Shown here in pieces: positions 1-10,490 of a stretch of DNA of 64,000 bases. The stretch spans positions 5,042,202-5,106,201 of the forward strand of contig OY730171.1 of assembly GCA_963422465.1 (NCBI GenBank), written 5' to 3'. The position numbers and the translations under genes are program-made. How positions within the stretch are numbered: the first letter of the stretch is position 1; every line of letters starts with the position of its first letter. A model generated the notes under the pieces. The model worked only from the letters and a program-made list of their open reading frames with translations. It was not told the DNA's origin and searched no databases. The stretch is from Lichina pygmaea. Lineage: Eukaryota > Ascomycota > Lichinomycetes > Lichinales > Lichinaceae.

Positions 1-81
1 TCGTTTATCCTTGGCCGCCGGCGTCCTCGCCGGGTTCGAGTCGGACCCGGGCGCGGGAGCCGACTCGGGCGAGTTGGCCAT
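1..81 (-). CDS. N-terminal 27 codons of a gene running off the left edge
   Basis: Read on the minus strand, an ATG at 81-79 opens 27 codons without a stop to the window edge. The start context is AAAATGGCC, a strong fungal start context with A at -3. The peptide begins MANSPESAPAPGSDSN and ends in a Lys/Asp/Arg-rich stretch (AAKDKR), so it is a Pro/Ala/Ser-rich, probably disordered N-terminus. Codons favour C and G at third positions, as in the other host genes here. I recall fungal proteins with this kind of head followed by a zinc-finger-like segment, but nothing of that segment lies in the window, so no function is assigned. The upstream region would be 82 onward. Confidence 0.5.
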   Translation of the reverse strand, partial: MANSPESAPAPGSDSNPARTPAAKDKR

Positions 82-648
82 TTTCGCCTGCGGTCTAGCA
101 GACCGTTCGAGACGCGAGAGGCCCTTCTCCTTAGCGTCGCGTCGGGCCCCCTCGACAAAGTCGTTCGATCGAGCGCCGTTCGAACCTTGGCAGGCTAAAG
201 GCTCAGGACGACTCGCCGGGAGGCTTTCGAGCGAACGACACTGGACAGGACGGCAGGACGGCGGAGGAAACAGAGGGCAGCGAGCAGGGTGCCCAACCGT
301 TCATGAAGCAATACCCATGTACGTCTTTCGGCTCCGCACAGCTAGGATGATGAGATCAAGCTGTAATATGCAGTGGCCTTGGTCGACGCCGGCGTATCTG
401 ATCCGTCATGTAATACTTCCGGCTTCGTATATCCGAGTCAACGAGGAGGGTGTCAGAGCATGTGGCAGCGGTAATATACTCGTGGTGGTGCGACAAATGG
501 ATGAAATGTTAGATGGCGGTACGTGTGCGTTGGCTCGATGGATTCGAAGTATGTTGGGCTAGAGCGCGACAGTGACAAGATGAGACACGATGCGATGCGC
601 GTCTTCCGCTGTCAGCACACCCACACACGCACACACGGACACGCGCGC

Positions 649-688
<40 letters not shown>

Positions 689-3608
689 CCTTTACACTAT
701 TGTGGTATTCCAACATGCGCCAACACAAGCTTCGTATGAACATCCGTACTTGTCTTGCCTGATCACCTTTGGCTCATACAGTATCCGTATCCACGTACGA
801 GTCACGCCCGACTGGAGATGTCGTTCCTTCCTCGAAGGTGTCCACCGGTCATCATCTACCCAGGAGGCGTCACGAGCGATCGTAGGGAGACGTCCTGGTC
901 CTGTGGCCATCATGTTCGTCGTCCCTACTCTTGAGGCTGGAGTCCGGTGGTGTAGGCACGTACGTCGGTCGTCAAAGTGCCTGCTCTGCCATCGCCCTGC
1001 ATATGCAACTTCGGAGTCACAACCCCTAGATCCGGATTGAACTGGCGTTTCTTTTTATAACCAGGCGAAACCGCAACCTGGCCCGTCCTTTTGAGATTTC
1101 CCCTTGTCCTCCTGCATTCGGGCCCCCACCAATGACAGGCACCAATCGGGAATTATCGAACCGGAGGGATTTGGGGGCCCAGCCTTGCGGCCCCCTTCCC
1201 TTGCCGTGTCATAAAATCGGTACCGTCTGCGACGACGCTGCGATGCAACATTCGCTGTTAGCGCCCGAATTAGACCTCATCAAAGCCCCTGTGGGATACA
1301 GTTGCTACCGACACACTCGGCTTTCACTCGCACACCGGCAGTGAAGGAGATATGCATCGTCGTAATGCGTACTTCCGTACTCCGTACTTCTGTACGTACG
1401 TACGTGATGGTGGTTTCGGCGAGGCGGATGAGTAAGACAGTGTGAGCGAGACTGGCTCTCCTGCTAGCTGAGCGACGGGGAGAAGACGGCGCAGCTGTCG
1501 CGGTGGTACGTTACGTACGGAGTACAAGCCTTGTCGGAAATTGACCGTCAGGATCTGTGTTCGCTGGAGGAGAGTCAAAGTCCGGTACGTATCAGTTGGG
1601 GTTAGCGTTGGCCGTGTGTGAACCGCAAGGAGCTTGGACGGCGCCACAAAAGCGCCGCAAGGGGAGCACAACCTCGCAGATCTGGCTAATCAGCTCCAGC
1701 CGTCCTGCTGCTTTCTGCCTCTTAATGATCGACGATGCGTCAGTACCTCGCCGTGGCGTTCGATGCTCATCTCATCTCATCTCATCTCAGCCGGCTTCGT
1801 TCTAGCTCAGGATCTGTACGTACGGTATGTACGGAAGTACATACGGACGTACGTCGCACGTAGCTGATCTCTTGTCCTGTTCGACGTCACAAGTCGTGGC
1901 GTGCACAAGCGTACTCAATGCCCGGCTTGGGTTGCAGCAGGTGGCCACGGCGGGGCCAACGACCTCAGCCCAGATTCAGCCCATGTTTCAAAGAGGCCCA
2001 AAGGATCAAGACAGGTTGGTCCGGAACGGACGGAACGGAGAGCAACGTAACAAGAAGCTGAGCAGTTCAGGCCCGGCAGTTGGATTTTCCAGCATGATGC
2101 TGATGTCGTCCGTACTGCGTACGAACTATGGAAGTACGTTACGTACTTCCGTACATACGCACAGAACTGACGATTCATGAAGTTGCTTGTTTCGTACGTA
2201 CCATACGTACTATGCTGCTGAATGGAATCTCAGAGGCGCGCGTGCTTCTTGCTCGAGTAGCTGACCGAGACATTTGCTACGAGATCAGCAAGATAAGAAA
2301 CGACGCGTATGTGGGATACCGTCAAGGGCTAGAGGACAGGGCGTTGCGCCGGTGCGAGAAGTGCTCACCATGTCCTTTCCTCACGAGGTCGTAGCTCTGT
2401 CCTGTCCATCGTCGACCGAGACTGAAATTCCCGAATAGCGTTAAGGTTGTGAGATCGAATTGATACGCGAGCGAGACAGAGAGAGACGGAGGCGGAGAGG
2501 CCTTTTGCTCTGCATGCTGTTCAACAGGGGAATCGGGTTGGCACCGGCGCCAACGCCAGGTGCTTTTGTCAAGGATGGTGAGACAGAAAGAAAGTACTCT
2601 CCGTACGTACGTATTTTATCCCCAGAGCTCGAAACCAGTGCTGGAAGCTGTTACGGTAACGTATGTACATGCGCACTGGAGAGCCGTCCCCGTAAGGCGT
2701 ATGGCTGTGGCGGTTTCGTATTCGGATCGATGGTTCGACATCATATCTCTCGTCCACGGTTCTCCGACACGATGCGGCTGGAATTTCGTGCTTTCGTGGC
2801 CCGCTGAACGAAGCGTACAATTGCCGTCGAGTCGTTGTCGTCCACACCGTCCGGATGTGCTCTTGTTCCAAACGAAACATCGTGAACCTATACGAGCCCG
2901 GATCAACGCCGGAAGGCGGATGTGATTCGACGCCGCAAATTCGCTACGCTCGACCGTCGAGAAGGCTTCCCCGTCGTTCATGAACGTCGCCTCGACCGCT
3001 CGGAAACGTCTTCGTGGGCCGCTTGAGATAATGACTATTCCCGCAGGATGGGACCCGTGTTCTCGTCTAGAATGGGCCACGGTCTTGCTTTCCGGGCTTG
3101 TGGGCTGCGCAGCACAAGAACCCGTCCCCCGTGCTGTCGCCGTATCCTCAGCTCGGAGAGTTTGTGACCGTCGACGACTTGCTTGATCTGGCTCGGCCAT
3201 TACGCGCATCGATACGCTACAAAGCCGTTCCGACGCTGCTGGAAAAGGCGCGTCGTGGCGCTTGCTCCGCCGATTGGAACCTGCGTGCTGTTGTCGGGCT
3301 GAGGCGCTTCCGTGACAGTTTAGCCTCTGCGACGTGGACTGATCTTCCCTGACCGTGGTCACTGCCGTACGCCCAACCCAACTTCAACCGGCTCGTACCT
3401 GCGACGGCCGTGGTCGACGAGTTACGCTTCGACTACCGGGATGGTTCAAGATCCAGAGCCTCCCACTCCGAACAAGGCTGAACAGCCCATCCGGTCTCCC
3501 CCACCGATCCTTTCCCCCGTCGAGTCGCAGCCGAACGGTCTCCGAACAAATCGCGCAGTAGGTAATGTGGATGTGGCTGCGGGTCGGATTCACCCATTCG
3601 AACTCGAG
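82..3608. other. Gene-poor intergenic stretch with microsatellite and GTAC-rich patches
   Basis: I see no convincing gene here. Several open frames exist (for example 11-562 plus and 2616-3362 minus), but they lack recognisable motifs and contain GTAC-patch sequence. A plus frame at 3098-3352 (motif VTVDDLLDLARPLRASIRYK) has protein-like composition and could be a relic exon; it has no identifiable family. Patches dense in GTAC/ACGT occur near 1372-1407, 1505-1530, 1812-1862, 2106-2165, 2190-2215 and 2598-2616. The stretch just above 82 should hold the promoter of the left-edge gene, and the part just below 3609 the 3' UTR of the dioxygenase gene. Confidence 0.5.
615..686. repeat. (CA)n microsatellite
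   Basis: About 70 bases of imperfect then perfect CA dinucleotide repeat. It begins with CACACGCACACACGG-like interruptions and ends in a pure run just before ATATAT. It is a simple sequence repeat in non-coding DNA. Confidence 0.95.
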
Positions 3609-4826
3609 TCAGTCGAACATCTGACGAACGTTGAGGTTGATCCGCTTGGTGGCCATCCACCCTCTCCAAGCTTCGAATCTCTGACTGGGCCCAGCTGGCC
3701 AATCTCTCATCCACTGTGGGCAAGTCCCTGCGACTATCTTGGGGACACCGTGCCACACATAACGTGATTCGCCGGCCATGCACAGAGCATCTCCAGAGCG
3801 CAATCGGATGACGATGCATCTGTCCGCGCCCCGACTCGCCCCTACCGGCAGGGTGTTGACATTGTCGCAGTCCACGTCATTTGCTCCAGCAACGAAGATG
3901 GAATCGCATCCGAGACTGAGGCTGATGAGATCGTTGCCGCTTTGCTCGCTGACATCGCGATGCAGACTCAAAGTGTCTCCGGGGGAATAGATATTCACGA
4001 TGGCCGCCTCGGCTTTCATCTTGGGAAACAGCCTCGCGAGAAGCGTACCAGTATCCGTCGGAAACGCCGGCGACGCCCCGCCTGGGTATGCCTTGCTGCT
4101 CCAGTCGTACTGGCCGCCAATGGTCATCCACCGTAGCTTCCTGTTAATCAGCCTTGAGGCAGTGATCGCGCGGTGTATCGTCGGGTCCCTTGGTAAGAAT
4201 GTTTTGGAAGAGGGCCCGTAGCTGAAGAATGAGTTCTCAGCGGTACTGTTTCCAGGGAGCATGTTCGTACTCTGATGGTCGTCGTGACAAGTTTTAGGAG
4301 GTGATATTTGATAATGTAAATGAGCATTTGTTGTGTGATGTGGATGTGATAGATCCCGGTGCAGGAGCTTTGAGAGCAGCTGGAGCTGTGTGCTTCTGGG
4401 AATCAACGATGGCAATATACGTAGTCCTACATACGTAGATAGCGGTTATATCGCTGCCATTCGACGATAGAGCCTGGACCACATGAGATCAAAGACACAG
4501 CCGAACACACCTGGTAGTCCTGTTGATTCGTAGGCGACTTGTGACGCCTGAATAGGCTCATGCTCTTCGTTGGCGACAGCAAAAGAGTCGTCCGAGTGAT
4601 TGAACTCGTAGAAGACGCTCTTCAGATGCTCTGACGACATGCTCGCCACTTGCTGCCAGCCCTTGAGGGAAGAAGCCGCTGAAATCACATGGAAGTCGGT
4701 CAATCTGCCATCAAGCCTCAACGTGTCATCATCGATGGTTTGATACACCTTGTAGATCTGCTTGAGATATCGTGGTGGGGTCGCGTGGGGATCGAGGCCA
4801 TCGTTGACAGCCGATCCTGATTCCAT
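3609..4826 (-). CDS. AlkB-like 2-oxoglutarate/Fe(II) dioxygenase (ALKBH1 type), one intron
   Basis: Two exons, 4826-4511 and 4426-3609, are joined over an 84-nt intron (4510-4427; CAG|GTGTGT donor, TATGTAG acceptor). They give 377 residues. The join makes PGLRILPSLIPRSTQ, which fits the usual ALKBH1-family sequence. The N-terminal exon carries the fungal ALKBH1 head (DPHATPPRYLKQIYKVYQ, about 12-29). The C-terminal half is the double-stranded beta-helix. The iron ligands appear as LHRDVSE (His261, Asp263) and WHGVP (His331). The 2-oxoglutarate-binding arginine is in RINLNVRQM (Arg367, Arg373), close to the C-terminus. Family members oxidatively demethylate nucleic acids (DNA or tRNA); the substrate here is unknown. 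All catalytic residues are present, so it is probably functional. It is divergent from cdc2, with 476 bp between the two start codons. Confidence 0.88.
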
Positions 4827-5302
4827 ACTTACGTACGTTACCGTGGTTACGTACGTAACGTACTGTACGTACGTAAGGAATTATTCTAGTGTTCCTTGTC
4901 GAGGAAGTCGGCCGCTACCATCCTCTGTCAATCACATGCAAGCCACGTGATCCGCAACGTCTTGGAATTATGTCAGCAAGGCAGCCGTTTGTTGACGGGC
5001 GGAGAGAGACGCGAAATTCAATTTCCACCGTTCGAGAGCAAGATGACTTAGGAATACATCTCAACAAGCGTTGAGCCCGGGCAAGTAGAAGTATATAGCT
5101 CCAAAATCTACTTCTCCGCCGCGGAAATCAAGAGACATGCAATTAAGGGTCCACGTTCACTGGCACCCGAAGCCAAGGATGCAAACACGATGAGCGTCAT
5201 GGTCAATCAACCCTCGCCCGCTCGACGAGACCATCGACCCGATCCTCGACTAACAGCAGCGTCCACTAAAGTCGCATAGCCGACTTGTCAAACATCCTCA
5301 CC
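4827..5302. promoter_or_regulatory. Divergent promoter region of the AlkB-like gene and cdc2
   Basis: This 476-bp space separates two start codons facing away from each other, so it should hold both promoters. Directly upstream of the dioxygenase ATG, 4828-4880 is a dense array of TACGTA/GTAC words (for example TTACGTACGTAACGTAC). A CT/AC-rich stretch precedes the cdc2 ATG, which sits in the good context CACCATGG. No clear TATA box is assigned. Confidence 0.6.
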
Positions 5303-6578
5303 ATGGAGAATTACCAGAAGATCGAGAAGATTGGCGAAGGTTGGACATCCATCTCTCGAGTCTCGGCCGTCGGCTACGCGAGGGGACTCGTGCTGACCGT
5401 GGACAGGGACGTACGGGGTCGTGTACAAAGCGCGTGACCTGACACACCCAAGTCGCATCGTCGCGCTGAAGAAGATCCGGCTGGAGGCCGAGGACGAAGG
5501 CGTGCCGAGCACGGCGATCCGGGAAATCTCGCTGCTCAAGGAGATGAACGACCCGAACATCGTGCGGCTGCTGAACATCGTACACGCCGACGGCCACAAG
5601 CTGTACCTGGTCTTCGAGTTTCTGGATCTCGACCTGAAGAAGTACATGGAGGCTCTCCCCGTGAGCGAAGGCGGCCGGGGTAAGGCGCTGCCCGATGGCT
5701 CCGGGCACGAACTCGGCCGGCTCGGTCTCGGCCGCGCCATGGTCAAGAAGTTCATGGCCCAGCTCGTCGAGGGCATCCGATACTGCCACAGCCACCGGGT
5801 GCTGCACCGCGACCTGAAACCGCAGAACCTTTTGATTGACAGAGACGGGAATCTCAAGCTGGCCGACTTTGGGTTGGCACGCGCCTTTGGCGTTCCGTTG
5901 AGGACATATACCCACGAGGTGGCTTCCCCTAGTCCTCCCCGAGTCCTGACTCGAGTCATGAGACGCCTCGGTCACGACCGGGACTGAACGTGGGCGTCGC
6001 AACAGGTCGTCACTCTCTGGTACCGCGCCCCGGAGATCCTTCTGGGCGGTCGTCAGTACTCGACCGGCGTCGACATGTGGTCGATAGGCTGCATCTTCGC
6101 GGAGATGTGCACGAAGAAGCCGCAGTTCCCAGGCGATTCCGAGATTGATGAGATCTTCAAGATCTTCAAGTACGTAGCATCTGCCCCATGTTCTCGCCAG
6201 CGTCTGCAGAGCCACATGCCCGGTCCCCGAACGCCGTTCGACCCTCTTACCCTTTCCTCACCGCTTTCCCGGCTGACGAAATCCGTCTCCGCCCGTCCCT
6301 CCTCCTGCAGACTCCTCGGCACTCCCGACGAACAGACGTGGCCCGGCGTCACGTCCTTTCCGGACTTCAAGCCGTCCTTCCCCAAGTGGGATCGCGACGA
6401 GAGGAGGCCGCTGGTGGCGGGCATGGACGACGACAGCCTGGACCTGCTCGACGCCCTGCTCATTTACGACCCGGCCGGGCGCATCTCGGCCAAGGCCGCG
6501 TGCGATCATCCTTACTTTGAGCTGGGCAGCTCGTCGTGGTCTGGCCGTGGCGTCGTGACGACGAATGGCTATCGTTGA
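5303..6578 (+). CDS. cdc2: Cyclin-dependent kinase Cdk1 (Cdc2/Cdc28/NimX)
   Basis: Four exons (5303-5339, 5407-5918, 6006-6169, 6311-6578) encode 326 residues. Introns of 67, 87 and 141 nt have GT-AG ends, with CTGAC or CTGAAC branch-like sites. The product is the Ser/Thr kinase that drives G2/M entry when bound to cyclin B. Visible elements: the glycine loop GEGTYG with inhibitory sites Thr14 and Tyr15; catalytic Lys34 in VALKKIRL; the PSTAIRE cyclin-binding helix at 46-52; HRDLKPQN with Asp148; DFG at 166-168; and the activating Thr181 in [23 protein letters not shown] and [12 protein letters not shown] fit Cdk1 better than Pho85. A Gly-rich insert at about 98-123 is usual in filamentous ascomycetes. 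The third intron is a multiple of three with no stop, so its retention would insert 47 residues after IFK. Confidence 0.95.
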
Positions 6579-7580
6579 GTCGTTGGATTGACTGATGGAT
6601 TGACTGATTGACCGAAATCGACGGACTTACCTCTGACCGTAACGCCGGGAACCTATCGCCCTTCTCTCTGCCCTCATACCCTTTCCTCCACCATCCGCCT
6701 GCTCTCTACTCTGTACACTACTCAGACCATGGCCGTTTTCCGTATCGAACATTCAGACAAGGAGTTCCGTTTACCCAAGCACCTCTCTCTCCAGCCTTCC
6801 ATTCTTCTTCTTCTTCTTCTCTCCCTTGTCTTTCTTGTAATATCACCGCATATCGTACAGTCGGCATGTATGTACGAGTGCGTCTTTTTTCTTTTTGTGG
6901 GGGGTGGTGCTGAAAGGTCTTGGCTTTGGTAAAGCTCTTCTTAAGATATGGAAGAACATATGAGGTGTCACTGTGGGAACAACATTGAACAGGAATAGCA
7001 GAGCTTTATGGGAGTGTGTGCGGGAGTGGGAATGGGGGGGGGGGGGGGGTGTGAACGTGAACATGAACCATATGTGTGGCTGTGATGGATGCGACTGCGA
7101 CTGCGCCTATGTATGTAGATGTATACATCAGGTGTCCACCGTGTAATTGATTTTCGTGCCTGTTCCCGGTGCTACACAGTAACTTCTGTACAAGTACTTC
7201 CGTACGGTACTCTGTACATCCAATACGTACCGGTACTCTGAATCGTGAGTCCACGCAAAAGTTCCAGCCAAGTTCTTCAAAGCAGCAAACCAAGCAACAG
7301 ACCAACTCCCCAACCTGTAAAGCACCGCAGAACCACAAGTGGTTAGTGATAGCAGGGTCTAGGCCACTTTCTAGGCGCGGCTACGCGGAACTTGATCTAA
7401 CATCATGGCCGAGAAGAGTAGAGGAGTTGCTTGTGTCGAGCTGTGAGTGAGAGATGATGCTCGCTATGTGCTCGAGTTCTTCCGTGGCTTGGAGTCTTCT
7501 GCTCTGGTAGCACGCTTCTGTTCCTTGTTCGGGCGGTCTTCGGGTGTTTCTTCGCTGCTACAGCAGCCAGACACACCCAA
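6579..7580. other. cdc2 3' flank and intergenic DNA with poly-G and GTAC patch
   Basis: No gene is seen. Pyrimidine-rich sequence follows the cdc2 stop, including a TTCTTC run near 6803-6822. A run of 16 G lies at 7034-7049. A GTAC-rich patch (GTACTTCCGTACGGTAC) lies around 7186-7236. The cdc2 polyadenylation site is presumably in the first few hundred bases, but I could not place it. Confidence 0.5.
7034..7049. repeat. Poly-G run
   Basis: Sixteen consecutive G on the plus strand, in non-coding DNA between cdc2 and the decayed retroelement. Its length may be uncertain because of sequencing error in homopolymers. Confidence 0.9.
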
Positions 7581-9996
7581 CTAGTACGCGCTTGAAAGAT
7601 TGAGCTGGTGTATGGCTGTCCAGCGCGTGGGACTCCCCCGGGTCAAATCCAGTCGACGGGCATCTCGTGATAGTGTACCGGTAGGTGGTAGAGGGTGGTG
7701 ACTCGTCTCACTGTTTCGCTGACTTCCCAAGCATATTGTGCCTATGTTGGGCCATCGCGGACTCTTGCCACTGCCTGAGCACCTCCTCGACCAGACTTGT
7801 GGCTTGTACGCCAGGCAGACTTCTTGTAACTGTTGTGCTTCGTGAAGCCATAGTGAGGATTGGGTTGGCGGGGGTGTATCAGTTGACAGTGGTGCCTCGG
7901 TCCCTCCTAGGACATGCCTATTTATGCTATTGATTGGGGTTTCGGATTTCGTAGGCATGGTCGACAAGGGCCTGTAGTTGTGCTTCCGTCCATCAATGGT
8001 TGTAGTGCTTCTCGGGAATGGCGGAGGCGTATCTGTCAGCGTTGGGCTCTTGCTTCCTCCTAGGACATGCCTCGCTATGCCATCAATAAATGTTGTAGAC
8101 TCCATGGGCATGACCGATAATGATCTGTAGTTGTCCTTGGCTTGTTGTATGGCATCTGCAGGCATAGGCAGTGATGCCTTGTCACATCGGTAGGAATCAG
8201 GTTGGTATTCTTGGTATTCAGGCAGCCATCAGGAGAGATACCGTCCGGTGTTGCCAGGGGTGTATCAGTCAGCCTCGGTGGCCAGGCATTGTGTAGGATT
8301 ACCGGGGGTATTTCCATCGGTATAAGTGCCAGGTAGCTGTGTAGGACCATCGCTGGCATGTCGGTTGGGGGTGTAGACTCCGCGGCTACGGCTGATGAGA
8401 GTTTGTCGTACGTATCAGCGAATCAGAAGAGTGCCCAGCTGATATGCTTCGCACCAATTCTGTTGATCTGCCCACTATTGCCCAAGACTGTGGTGTTGCC
8501 CAGAGCCAGTGGAGATGTGCCCATAGGCACCAGTGCCCTGGTCTCTCCTAGGAAATGCCTTGCCATGTCATCGGTTGGAATCGGGGGTGGGCTGCCGCAG
8601 CCTGGGAGATGGCGATGGAGCTTGTTGTTTGATGGGAAGCTCATTGTGCATCTCCTGCAGACTTGAATGATCAGTGGAGGTATCTCTGCCTTGTCAGTAA
8701 CGGCATGTTTGGCATAGCCATTGTCTTGGTGTTCGTCCACCTCACCCTTGATGTTACTGTGATGTCGCCTTTCAGGGCAGCTGTGGCTCTCCTGTCCCGA
8801 ATTCTGAGAGTTCCTGCACCAGGAGTCGTTGTCGGTTCGTCCTTGGTGCGATCATAGCCTGAAATCAATATTGGCCCAGCTGACTCACTTCCGGCAGTGA
8901 CCATCGGTGTCTTCAGTATGGGCTTGACTCGAGTATCCCCCGAAGATTGTCAGGGCTGGGTCAACAATGGCGGAACCCGTTGGATTTCAGCCGACAATAA
9001 CGTGGGTAGGACCGGGGGTGCTCCAGACGCTGATTGGGCTGGTGGATCTAACGGCCTCAAGGCTTGTGACATTTCGGACGATGACGCCTTCGGAGACTGC
9101 GATGCTCGCGGTGTTTCTGTTGATGACGGCAGTGCCTGCGCTAGCATGCTGGGTGATGGCTGGGCCCACAGTGTCTTCGATGATTGCGACGCCCGGGGCG
9201 TTTCCGACAATGACAACGTATATCGCTTCTCGGTCAATGGCAGGGCCAGCAATGCTCCGGACAACTCTGAAGTATGTGGTGTTTCTGACAAATTCGATGC
9301 CCGCGGCATTCTCGACGGTGGCGTAGACAGAGCTTGCAGCATTTCCGATGATGGTGATATCGTCTGTGGTAAGCCGCTGGATGATGGCTGGGCCCATGTC
9401 CTCTTCGATGATTGCAATGCCTATGGCATTTCTAACAACTCCGGAGGTGGAGATAGTGGCACTCCCGACAATGATGTGGGTAAGACTTGGTGTGCTCGCA
9501 GCACTTCTGACGATGCTTTCGACTCTGATTCAATGAGCCACTGTTCCTGCAGAAGTCCAAGTTGACCACAGACCCTTTTGAAATGTTATTCCAAGGCTTC
9601 ACACCGACGCCTGGTGCCCTCTGGATCAACTCACAAGAGAGTGTGCTCCAGATCACTGAGTGCAGTGTACCGTTTGCTGGCCATGCTGAGGAGAAATCTG
9701 TCAACAGGGCTGCTGGGTGCTCCAGCCTCCCTCGTGATTCCCAAGGCCAGGAGATGATAGGTGAAGCCGGCAACATGGTGGTACACAGTTGGACCACCCT
9801 CGATAGTCCTGTTGCTGGTGTGCCCTGGATCAGGGTCAAAGAAACTGATGTCCCTTATACAGAGTGGACCTTTGGCATCATCCCGAGCATCGTCAGAAGA
9901 CATCTTTCTGGCTAAAGTCATGGCTTGAATTATGATCCTTGTGCAGTCGTCATCTGTCCAATTGGCCATGGTCCTAGCCGCACCGGTATTGGCCAT
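7581..9996 (-). mobile_element. Decayed gag-like retroelement region (probable Gypsy fossil)
   Basis: On the minus strand, 9996-9631 has a Gag-like start: MANTGAARTMANWTDDD, then IRDISFFDPDPGH and VYHHVAGFTYHLLAL. This recalls the head of gag proteins of fungal LTR elements. Further along, 8659-8597 encodes a zinc-finger motif with spacing C-x2-C-x3-F-x5-L-x2-H-x3-C (CRRCTMSFPSNNKLHRHL). Between and after these are Ser/Thr/Pro-rich repeats (SETPRASQSSK-like; DTPPP with ARHVLGG). No reverse transcriptase or integrase is visible. It is treated as an old, broken element with several breaks; the family assignment rests on memory of similar sequences. Confidence 0.45.
8950..9565. repeat. Degenerate tandem repeat inside the gag-like fossil
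   Basis: Words such as GATGGCTGGGCCCA (near 9154 and 9384) and TTCGATGATTGC recur. Smaller ~33-bp units correspond on the minus strand to ETPRASQSSK-type peptides. Because stop codons are rare in the repeated unit, long frames stay open on both strands. This explains a 222-codon plus frame here that has no protein family. Confidence 0.6.
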
Positions 9997-10317
9997 CCTG
10001 CGGTTGATAGTTCTGGTGGCGTGCTCAACTCAGAAGCTCACTATATACTCAAAAAGCTTACTGAGCTCCTGCCCAACTAGGCACCTGGCTTGGGCTAGCC
10101 CTAGCTCAGCTGAACAATGAGCTGGCCAGGCCGACTATATCCCAGCACCCGGGTCCTCTGGCTGTTGCCGTGACATTAGTTGTAGATAAGACTGTTTGAA
10201 AAGGATGTTTGAACTTAATACTGCTAGATGTAACTACTGTCAACAGTAAGATAAAACTTTGTTGATGATGTTGTAGCTGGATAAGGGAAGGAGACGTAGA
10301 AAGAAAGTGTGGGTGGA
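9997..10317. other. Flank of the gag-like fossil
   Basis: No gene is seen. The sequence contains AGCT-rich words (CTAGCTCAGCTGAACAATGAGCTGG) and is probably leader or LTR-derived DNA of the neighbouring fossil, but no clear terminal repeat could be set. Confidence 0.35.
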
Positions 10318-10490
10318 TGTTGTGGCCGCAGGGCCAAGGCTGAGCCTGGCTTAGTCAGTACCGTACCGTAGTGTTAGTCAGCTACTCCGTAGATAGGGGG
10401 GCCATATAGCCCTCGCGTCTGAGAGGGCTTCAATCGACAAGCTTCTTCTCTTCTCTCAGAGCAGGCCATTGCCTTGTAGCTCCAGCAACC
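10318..10490 (+). repeat. LTR-like repeat (solo LTR candidate)
   Basis: Starts TGTTGTGGCCGCAGGGCC and contains CTTAGTCAG and GGGCCATATAGCCCT. It ends near CTCCAGCAACC. The first ~115 bases match 14416-14530 (TGTTGCGGCC, AGCTTAGTCAG, GGGCCATATAGC, TGAGA). It is an LTR-like fossil without an adjacent internal part that I can recognise. The ends are approximate and no clear target duplication was found. Confidence 0.5.

Noticed and set aside
11-562. 183-codon plus frame at the left end
   Set aside because: It runs antisense to the convincing minus-strand gene start at 81 and has no motif; its composition is that of a shadow frame.
2616-3362. 248-codon minus frame
   Set aside because: No recognisable domain, no gene-like start, and it crosses GTAC-rich patches; likely open by chance in GC-rich DNA.
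5303-6578. Pho85/PhoA kinase as identity of the CDK gene
   Set aside because: Thr14-Tyr15, VVYKARDL, the YSTGVDMWS block and the insert fit Cdk1 of filamentous fungi better.
8897-9565. 222-codon plus frame rich in Asp, Gly and Ser
   Set aside because: The tandem repeat keeps several frames open on both strands; the opposite strand carries the retroelement-like peptides.
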